A stretch of DNA of 36,383 nt from Bradyrhizobium huanghuaihaiense. GTDB taxonomy: Bacteria; Pseudomonadota; Alphaproteobacteria; Rhizobiales; Xanthobacteraceae. The stretch covers positions 1 to 36,383 of the forward strand of contig NZ_VLLA01000045.1 of the NCBI RefSeq assembly GCF_007830635.1, written 5' to 3'. The number at the start of each line of letters is the position of its first letter. Position 1 is the stretch's first letter. The translations under genes and the position numbers were made by a program. Positions 16,272-24,100 of the stretch are shown piece by piece. The notes under the pieces were generated by a model. The model saw nothing but the letters and a program-made list of their open reading frames with translations. It had not been told where the DNA came from and made no database searches.

Positions 16272-17117
16272 TTATGGGGCGGATGCCCCGCGGGCAACCC
16301 TTTTGAGGCGCCCTGTGGCCGGCCCCGGAAGCGGCACGATGGTGCCGTCGGCACGGATGGCAAAGGCGAGCCGGCGCGCCGCAAACCAGTAGCGCACGCT
16401 CATGGCGCCGACGATGCCCACCAAGGCACCGGCCGTGACGTCACTCGGGTGATGCGCGAGCAGCACGAGCCGTGTCAGCAGGATCACAATCGCGTAAGTG
16501 AACATGAACATCCGCAGCCGCGGCCAGAGTGCGGAGACCGCAAACGCCAGCGCGAACGCCGTGATCGCATGCCCCGACGGCAGGCTGGCGTAGGCTCCCG
16601 TCCCCTCGAACGGGATGAAATTGAACGGATCGGCCTTGCCGCCGACGAACGGACGTCCGCGGCCGATGAGATATTTCAGGATCTCGCCGACGAACACGGA
16701 GACGGTAACGGACAGAAACAAAAACTGGAGCCGCGTACCCAAACCCAGCAGCAATGTGCGGCGAGTGCCGTGAAGCCCCGCCGCGACGAGCGCCACGACC
16801 ACGAGCGCGACGCCCAGCGCCGAAAGCACGTACTCGTCCTTGCCGAAATCGGTGAGGATGCGGATCGGCCACAGGCTTGGCGTGCCGCGCACCGGCATCA
16901 ACTGGATCTCGGTCAAGTCGAACGCCAGCATCAGCGCGATGACCAGGGCCGCGCCCGCCATGCTGAGCCACAGCGAGTGCCGTGCCAGCTTGCGTGCGGC
17001 CTCGGCGCGGCGCGAATGCGACGGCGAGCGCACGAGTTGTGCCAGCGCACGTCCCGACACCGTGAGTAGTTGCGCGGGATAGCCCGGGCGAGGTGCGATA
17101 TTTGTCGGGGCCGACAT
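16272..17117 (-). CDS. PAP2-family membrane phosphatase
   Basis: A 281-aa integral membrane phosphatase. The three PAP2 motifs are complete: KYLIGRGRP (K148, R155-P156), PSGH (180-183) and TRLVLLAHHPSD (R216, H222, D226; Thr replaces the usual Ser before Arg). The active site should face the periplasm. Possible substrates are undecaprenyl diphosphate or the 1/4' phosphates of lipid A (LpxE/LpxF-like). The location between two lipid-linked sugar transferases favours an envelope lipid role. Its ATG is one base after the stop of the GT39 gene, and it is followed by a 66-bp gap to the GT2 gene. Confidence 0.88.
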   Translation of the reverse strand: MSAPTNIAPRPGYPAQLLTVSGRALAQLVRSPSHSRRAEAARKLARHSLWLSMAGAALVIALMLAFDLTEIQLMPVRGTPSLWPIRILTDFGKDEYVLSALGVALVVVALVAAGLHGTRRTLLLGLGTRLQFLFLSVTVSVFVGEILKYLIGRGRPFVGGKADPFNFIPFEGTGAYASLPSGHAITAFALAFAVSALWPRLRMFMFTYAIVILLTRLVLLAHHPSDVTAGALVGIVGAMSVRYWFAARRLAFAIRADGTIVPLPGPATGRLKRVARGASAP

Positions 17118-17118
17118 C

Positions 17119-18861
17119 TTACTCGGTGCCTTCCGACCGGAAGATCGAGATCGAGATCGCGCGGCCTTGCGAGAAATTGTAGCCGTCGATGCGGGCGCCG
17201 ACCTTGTAGCGCAGCCCGATCGCCTCGGCGCGCTGCACGAAGCTGCGCTCGGAACGCTGCTCGATCAGTGCGAAACGGCAGCTGCCCTGCCGCAGGAAGT
17301 CCGCCGCGCCCGAGCCGTCGGTCAGCAGTGTCTGCGTGCCGGTGAGGAACACGAGGCTCGGCTCGTGATAGCCGGCGGCGGCCGCCTTCGGCCCGACACA
17401 GGTGACATTGCGAAGCGCCCGCGCGATCTCGATGCTCGGAAACAGCGGGGTCAGCGACGGCAGCACGATGCCCCAGACCACGACCGCCAGCATCAGGGCC
17501 GCGACCAGCGCGTTCAGCACCGAGCGTTCGGCGCGATTGGTGTCGAACAGCCACCAGGCGAACAGGCCGAAGATCAGCGAAGCCGCGATGAACGGCCAGG
17601 CCACGAAGGCCGGCTGCCGGGTCAACATGACCGCGCCGACCACCGCGATGATCGAGGCCGCCGCGGGGATCGCGAACCACCAGGCCGAGCCGCGCATCAG
17701 CCAGGACCGCGACAGCACGCGCCGCTCCAGCGCCCCGACCGTGAGGATCGCGATCGCCGGATACAGCGGCAGCACGTAATGCGGCAGCTTGGTCAGCACC
17801 GCCTCGAACACGATCCAGGACGGGATCAACCAGGCCAGCAGGAATTGCGCGCCGGGCTCGCGCCGCGCCCGCCACACCGCAGGCGCCGCCATTGCCGCCA
17901 GCGGCGCACCGGGCCAGAACGTGATCCAGAACAGGGCCAGGTACATGCCGGGCGGCGCACCGTGGGATTCCTGGGCGCCGATCTTGCTGAGCATGTCGCC
18001 GCCGACGGAATCGGCGAAGAAGGCATCGCCCGCGCGCCAGAAGATCGCGACGAACCAGGGCAGCACCAGCACCAGCATCCACATCAGGCCCCAGACCGGG
18101 CGCAGCTTCCACAGCCAGGAGGCATCGCGATCCAGGATCGCGAGCGCGACGATGGTGAGGCCGGCGAACATCAGGATCAGCGGGCCCTTGATCAGGATTC
18201 CGACCGCGAGCGCGGTCCAGAACACCGCGGGCCAGCTCCAGGGCGGATGGGTCTCGTCCTCGGCGCGCTGCCAGGACAGGTAGGCCCGCGCCATCGCGCC
18301 CATCGCTGCCGTGACGCAGAACAGCAGCATCGCATCGGTCTTGGCGAGCCGTGCCTCGACGCCGAGCAGCACGGAGGCGCACATCAGGAGCGCCGCGAGC
18401 ACGGCAGCGCGCCGCGTGACGAAAGCGAGCGCAGCCCAGTAGGTCATCAGCACGGTGCCGATCGCGCCTATCAGCGACGGCAGCCGGTAGACCCAGATCC
18501 GCAATTCGGCCTTCGGCAGCTTGAGCGCCGATGCGATTTCGACGGCGGCCGATTGCAACCAGTAGATGCCGACCGGCTTCTTGTAGCGGACGTCCTCCTG
18601 GAAGCGGATGTCGACATAGTCGCCGCTCTCGACCATCTGCTTGGTGGCCTGGGCGAAGCGCGCCTCGTCGCGATCGACGGGCGGGATGGTGAAGAAGCCC
18701 GGCAGGAACAGCAGCAGCGCGCACAGCACCAGAAAGGCGACCGCGCGGGCGTGACTGGCCGTGGCGATATCGAACATGGACACGAGCCGGCTGCCCGGAT
18801 TCACGGGCGATTTCGGCTCACGGGGCGCTCCAAAACGGGGGCTTGGGTAGGTCTCGGCCAT
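17119..18861 (-). CDS. GT39/ArnT-like membrane glycosyltransferase
   Basis: A 580-aa GT-C enzyme with many TM helices (about 40-58, then a series to about 445) and a soluble C-terminal domain (about 450-580). The first periplasmic loop has the ArnT/PMT signature VDRDEARFAQA (62-72, catalytic acidic residues D63, D65, E66) followed by YKKPVGIYWLQ (93-103). Such enzymes take a sugar from polyprenyl phosphate and attach it to lipid A or a similar acceptor in the periplasm. Together with the downstream PAP2, GT2 and LAB_N genes this looks like a sugar-decoration unit. The start chosen is ATG 18859-18861; an internal ATG at 18777 would also keep all TM helices. Galacturonate or mannose as the sugar is speculation. 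Confidence 0.88.
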   Translation of the reverse strand: MAETYPSPRFGAPREPKSPVNPGSRLVSMFDIATASHARAVAFLVLCALLLFLPGFFTIPPVDRDEARFAQATKQMVESGDYVDIRFQEDVRYKKPVGIYWLQSAAVEIASALKLPKAELRIWVYRLPSLIGAIGTVLMTYWAALAFVTRRAAVLAALLMCASVLLGVEARLAKTDAMLLFCVTAAMGAMARAYLSWQRAEDETHPPWSWPAVFWTALAVGILIKGPLILMFAGLTIVALAILDRDASWLWKLRPVWGLMWMLVLVLPWFVAIFWRAGDAFFADSVGGDMLSKIGAQESHGAPPGMYLALFWITFWPGAPLAAMAAPAVWRARREPGAQFLLAWLIPSWIVFEAVLTKLPHYVLPLYPAIAILTVGALERRVLSRSWLMRGSAWWFAIPAAASIIAVVGAVMLTRQPAFVAWPFIAASLIFGLFAWWLFDTNRAERSVLNALVAALMLAVVVWGIVLPSLTPLFPSIEIARALRNVTCVGPKAAAAGYHEPSLVFLTGTQTLLTDGSGAADFLRQGSCRFALIEQRSERSFVQRAEAIGLRYKVGARIDGYNFSQGRAISISIFRSEGTE

Positions 18862-18911
18862 TGGTTCCGCTTACGCTGAAACCGCCATCGCCACAACCGC
18901 TTAAGGCAGGG

Positions 18912-21110
18912 TCATTGAATTCGAATGACAACTGTGTCCGCGGCGCCCGTGGCATCGATCACGGTAAGCCGTGCAAAGCCCGGGCCGGGCGGATCGATCA
19001 GACGCTGGCGGCGGCCGTCGATCTCGCCGCGCGCGGTTCCGTTAACCATCACGGTCATCGGCAGAACCCCGCCGGCGACTTTTACGGGCATGGCCGCGCT
19101 CTCGGGCCCGCCCGAGCGATCGACGTCGATCCGCGAGCCGTTCAACGGGAACTGGATGTGCAGCGCCTGCTCGCCGCCGGTCCGCACCAGCTCTCCGACC
19201 GGGCGGAACCGCTTGAGCGGCAACGGCAACTTTGCGTTGCTGGCGACCAGGGTTCCCTTCGGCGGCTTCGGCAAGGGTGCCTGTGTCTTGCCGCTCCGGG
19301 CAAAGGCGTCGAACAGGATGGGTGCCGCGGCGACACGTCCGATCAGGCCCGGAACCGGCGCGCCGTCGGGCCGGCCGACCCAGACGCCGATGGTCATGCG
19401 GCCGTCGAAGCCGACCGACCAGGCGTCGCGATAGCCGTAGGATGTGCCGGTCTTGAACGCGATGCGGTTGTGGGCCGCGTTCTCCGGCGGCGGCGTGCCG
19501 AGCAGCACGTTGCCGACCTGCCAGGCCGCGACCTGATCCAGCAGCCGCAACGGCTCGCGGTCGTCCTTGGTCGCGATGATCTCGCGCAGCGGCTTGGTGG
19601 TTCCGAGCCGGGCGAAGCCGGCATAGAGCTGCGCGAGATCCTGCAGCGTTACGCCGACGCCGCCGAGGCCCATGGCAAGCCCGGGCGTCTCGTCCTTGGG
19701 CAGGATCAGATTGCCGCCGGCTTGCCGCAGCCGCGAGGCCAGCCGGCTCGAGCCGACGCGGTCGAGCAGCACGATGGCCGGCACGTTCAACGACAATTGC
19801 AGCGCCTTCCTCACCGGCACCGTGCCCTGGAAGGTCAGGTCGAAATTTTCCGGCGCGTAGGAGCCGAAGCGAACCGGACGGTCGTCGATCAGGCTGTCGG
19901 GATGGACAAAACCGTCCTCGAAGGCGAGCCCGTAGATGAAGGGTTTCAGCGTCGAGCCCGGCGAGCGGATGGCGCGGGTCATGTCGACCTGCCCTGCCCG
20001 GGTCTCGTCGAAATAATCCGCCGAGCCGACGCGCGCGAGCACGTCGCCGCTCTCATTGTCGACCACGATGATGCCGACCGAGATGTTGGGTCCAAGCGCA
20101 ATGGCACGGTCGCGCGCCAACGGCTCCAGCACCTTCTGCAAGTTCGCATCCAGCGTCAGCTTGATGATCGGGGTGTCCTTGACCGTCGACAGTGCCGTGT
20201 CGGAGGCGTGCGGCGCCAGGATCGGCATCGGCTTGCGCAGTGCCGGCACAGGTACGGCCTTGGCCTGCCTGGCGTCGTCTGCGCTGACCACATGCTCCTC
20301 GACCATGCGGTCGAGCACGCGATCGCGCGCCTTGCGCGCCGCCTCGGGATAGCGGTCGAGCCGGCGCGTCTCCGGCGACTGCGGCAGCGCGACCAGCAAT
20401 GCGGCCTCGGCTAGCGACAGCCGCTTCGGCTCCTTGCCGAGATAGGCGATCGAGGCAGCGCGAATGCCTTCGAGATTGCCGCCATAGGGCGCGAGCGCCA
20501 GATAGAGATCGAGGATCTGCTCCTTGCTCATGCTGCGCTCGATCTCGATCGCGCGCACCATCTGCCGCAGCTTTGCGTAGAGCGAGCGCTGCCGCCGCGG
20601 CTCCATCAGACGGGCAAGCTGCATCGTGATGGTCGAGCCGCCCGAGACGATGTGGCCGCGCGTTCCAAGCTGCAAGGCGGCGCGGCCCAGCGCCAGCGGA
20701 TCGATGCCGTTGTGCGCGTAGAAGCGCTGGTCCTCATAGGCGAACAGCAGTTTCAGATAGGTCGGATCGACATTGGTCTTGGCATCGACCGGCAGCCGCC
20801 AGCGCCCGTCCGCCATCGCATAGGCGCGCAGCAGCTTGCCGTTGCGATCGACGATGGTGGTGGAGACCTGCCGCACCTCGTCGAGTGGGAGCGGACCGAG
20901 GGAGTAGACCCAGGCAACGAAGCCGGTGATGGCGAGGATGAATGTGAGCGCGAGGGCGGAGAGGAGGCGCAGGCGGCCACCCCTCGCTCCGCCGTCGTTC
21001 CGGGATGGTCCGAAGGACCAGACCCGGAACCTCGAGATTCCGGGTTCGGTGCTGCGCACCGCCCCGGAATGACGAGTCTTGCTGTCAGCCTCAGCCATCA
21101 TTTCACTCAC
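18912..21110 (-). CDS. pbpC: Penicillin-binding protein 1C (bifunctional)
   Basis: A 732-aa class A PBP. A cytoplasmic N-terminus is followed by a TM at about 47-70. The GT51 transglycosylase domain has E126 in AYEDQRFYAHNGIDP and GGSTITMQLARL. The transpeptidase domain has STLK (S386-K389), SLN (440-442) and KTG (553-555). A PbpC-type C-terminal domain covers about 640-732. It polymerises and cross-links peptidoglycan in the periplasm. The start is GTG (21108-21110), overlapping the A2M stop as GTGA; ATG codons at 21101 and 21098 are alternatives. Residues 13-40 are encoded by a palindromic repeat. The only start codon within the repeat before the TM is a GTG at residue 18, so at least part of the repeat must be translated. 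Pairing with an A2M gene is the classical bacterial arrangement. Confidence 0.93.
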   Translation of the reverse strand: MSEMMAEADSKTRHSGAVRSTEPGISRFRVWSFGPSRNDGGARGGRLRLLSALALTFILAITGFVAWVYSLGPLPLDEVRQVSTTIVDRNGKLLRAYAMADGRWRLPVDAKTNVDPTYLKLLFAYEDQRFYAHNGIDPLALGRAALQLGTRGHIVSGGSTITMQLARLMEPRRQRSLYAKLRQMVRAIEIERSMSKEQILDLYLALAPYGGNLEGIRAASIAYLGKEPKRLSLAEAALLVALPQSPETRRLDRYPEAARKARDRVLDRMVEEHVVSADDARQAKAVPVPALRKPMPILAPHASDTALSTVKDTPIIKLTLDANLQKVLEPLARDRAIALGPNISVGIIVVDNESGDVLARVGSADYFDETRAGQVDMTRAIRSPGSTLKPFIYGLAFEDGFVHPDSLIDDRPVRFGSYAPENFDLTFQGTVPVRKALQLSLNVPAIVLLDRVGSSRLASRLRQAGGNLILPKDETPGLAMGLGGVGVTLQDLAQLYAGFARLGTTKPLREIIATKDDREPLRLLDQVAAWQVGNVLLGTPPPENAAHNRIAFKTGTSYGYRDAWSVGFDGRMTIGVWVGRPDGAPVPGLIGRVAAAPILFDAFARSGKTQAPLPKPPKGTLVASNAKLPLPLKRFRPVGELVRTGGEQALHIQFPLNGSRIDVDRSGGPESAAMPVKVAGGVLPMTVMVNGTARGEIDGRRQRLIDPPGPGFARLTVIDATGAADTVVIRIQ
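20993..21074. repeat. 82-bp palindromic repeat inserted in frame in pbpC
   Basis: Outer arms CGTCGTTCCGGG (20993-21004) and CCCGGAATGACG (21063-21074) are inverted with one mismatch. Inside are three perfect small hairpins: GGTCC-GAA-GGACC (21007-21019), CCCGGAA...TTCCGGG (21023-21044, loop with CTCGAG) and GGTGC-TGC-GCACC (21048-21060). I recognise this as the type of dispersed palindrome common between genes of Bradyrhizobium and Rhodopseudomonas. Here it lies in the pbpC coding sequence, in an open frame. Confidence 0.85.
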
Positions 21111-24100
21111 TTCGCCGCCCGCACCTCGACAGTCCCCGTGCCCGTCCGCCCATAGCGCGAGGGATTGTACATGTCCTCGACATAGGCCTGCGGCAGCACG
21201 TATTTGCCGGGCGAGACCGCGCGCACGACATAGGCGACGGTGAAGACCGACTTGGAGTCCGAGGCCCGGTCAACGGCCGCGGTGAAGCGATCGTCGCGGA
21301 ACTCGGTGTCTTCAGGCTCCTCGCCGTCCTCGATCCAGTCCAGCGTGCCGCTGTCGCCGGACGAGACCAGCTTCGGATTGTCGATCTCGAGGCCCGCCGG
21401 CAGATAGTCGGACACCATGATGTGGCCGTACTCGGGCTTCGCCTCGGTGATCTTCAGCACCACCGCGAAGCGCTGGTTCTGCTTGACCTTGCTGATGTCG
21501 GCGGGCTTGCCGTCGAGCGTGTAGTAGCTGCGCTCGATCTTGAAGCCGTTCGACGCGGCCGGCTCGGGCGTCACCGGCGAGCCCGACACCGAGACCACCG
21601 CCTGCACCGGCGCATCGCCGGTGTTGGTGATCTTCAGCGGCTTGCCGCTCAGCGTGTCCGCCTTGTAGCTGCGGTAGAGCGCGGTCTTGACCGGCTGGCC
21701 GTCGACCTCGATCGAGAGGTTCTCCTTGGCGAGCGCCCGCGCCGCCAGCACCAGCCACGCATTCTCCTGCGTAGAGGTGTAGGGCGTCAGCCCGCGCGCG
21801 GTCTCGACCCGCGACACCGCCTGCGTCAGCGTCGCCCTCGGCGCGTTGCCTTCGCTGGCAAGCGAGACCAGCGCTGCGGCATCGCGCAGCTGCGAGCCAT
21901 AGTCGGTGCGCCCGAATTCCAGCACCGGTTTTGGCGCGAGGCTGTCGAGCGCCGCGCCATAGACGCGTTCGGCGCGGTTACGGTCGCCGACCAGGGCCAG
22001 CGCCGCGGCAAGCTGCGACTTCGCGATCGGGGTCGCGAGGTTGTTCAGCTTGGTGTCCGCGAGATAGCGGAGATCGCCGATAGGCGCTGCGCCGTTGCGA
22101 GCGAGCACATAGAGGCCGTAGGCGAGATCGCGGCCGCCGTCCTTCTCCGGCTCGTTGCCGTTGACGACGGAGTTGCGGATACGATCGAGCGCGTTCTTGA
22201 ACAGCACATCCGGCACCGCAAAGCCCTTCTCGCGGGCGCGGGTGAGGAAGTCCGTCACATAGGCATCGAGCCAGGCATCGTCGCCGCCCGCCGACCACAG
22301 GCCGAACGAGCCGTTCGAGCCTTGACGGGCCAGGAGCCGCTCGATGGCGTCGCGGATGCGCTGGTCGACCTCGGTGTCCATGGCGAGATGCGCGCCGGCC
22401 GCGAGCTCGTTGACATAGAGCAGCGGCATGGCCCGGCTCGTGATCTGCTCCGAGCAGCCATAGGGATAGCGGTCGAGCGCCTTCAGGATCGTCGCCGCAT
22501 CGAGCGCGGTCGACAGGCTGGCCGAGACCGAGACGCTGCCGGTGCCCGGCACGAGGTCGGAGAACATGTCCGAGGTCAGCGTCAGGCTCTCGCCTTTCGC
22601 CAGGGTGCGGATCGAGCGCCGCGCCAGCACCTGCGTTGCCGCCTTGACGTCGAACGCATAGTGCCGCGCCAGCGCGAGGCCATTCGGTCCCTTGATGTCG
22701 ACGTCGAGCGTCGCCTGCCCCGCCGCGGTCGCATCGAGCGCGAGCGAGAACGAATTGCGCTGCTTGGCGGCGAGCTTGACCGTGGCGGCGGGATTGCCGG
22801 TCATCTTCACCGGCCCGCCGGTCTTGACGTTGATGACGTAGTCGCCGGCCTGGCCCTCGACATTGTCGATCTCGAGATTGACCGTGCCGTGGTCGCCATT
22901 GAGCAGGAAGCGCGGCAGCGTCGTGGTCAGCACCACGGGGTCGCGGATCACGACGTCGGTATTGCCGCGGCCGAGTTTTGTGGCGGTCCACGCCACCGCC
23001 ATGACGCGCGCGGTGCCGGCGAACTCCGGAATGTCGAAGCTCACCTCCGCGGTGCCGTCGGAACCAACCGTCACGATGCCCGAATAGAGCGCCAGCGGCT
23101 TTTGCGAGGGCGGCGAGCCCTGCAGCTCGGCTGCGCCTGCGTCACCGCCGGACTTGATCTGGCCGCGCGTGCCCGACATGCCGTCGATGAGCTGGCCGTA
23201 GAGATCGCGGATCTCCGCGCTCAGGCGGCGCTGGCCGAGGTAGTAATCATCCGGCGCCGGCGGCTTGTAATTGGTGAGGTTGAGGATGCCGACATCGACC
23301 GCAGCGATGACGATCTTGGCGTCCTCGCCCGGATTGAGCCCGTCGAGCTTGACCGGGATCTTCAGCATCGCGTTGGGCCGGATCAGCGAAGGCGGCGCCA
23401 GCTTCACGGCAAGCGTGCGGGTCTGCTTGTCGATGCCGAACCATTTCAGGCCGATCGCCCTGCCCGGCATTCGCTGGGCAGCGGCATCGAGCGGACGGCG
23501 CAGCGTCGCCACCACATAGGCGCCGGTGCCCCAGTCCTTGCCGACCGGGAGCTTCACCTGAGCGGTGCCTTCCTTGACGTCGATGGTCTGCGTCGTCAGC
23601 AGGCGATCACCGAGCACGTTGATGGTGAGCTTGCCGGCGCTGCGGACGTTGACCGACACCGTCATGGTGTCGCCGGAGGCGTATTGCGGCTTGTCGATCG
23701 AGGTCTCCAAGAGGTCCGGCGTGTCGGCGCTGCCGTCAGAGTACCAGCCGACGTCGAACTGCACCGAGGTCACCGGCCCATCGGCATCGTTCGACTTCAC
23801 ATCCAGCCGGTAACGGCCGGGCTGGGGCGACAGCGAGATGCGCGCCGGCTTGTCGGCGGCGATGGTCACATCGCCGTCGGCGACGCGCGAGGTCGACTTG
23901 ACCGGCTCGTACTCCCAGTAATTGTTCTGGCGATACCACTGGTAGCGCGACTCCATCTTCAGGAGCTCGTAGCGCAGGCCGTCGCGGCGCAGCCTCTGGC
24001 CCTCGGGCGAGACGAACACGACGTCGAACTCGGCCTTGTCGCCCTCGGCGACATTCTTGTCACCGAACAGCGGCTTGATGCCGATCTGCGCAGCAGTGGG

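Noticed and set aside
17167..18879. Plus-strand open frame of 570 codons opposite the GT39 gene
   Set aside because: Low-complexity Arg/Gln/His/Asp-rich shadow of a TM-rich gene.
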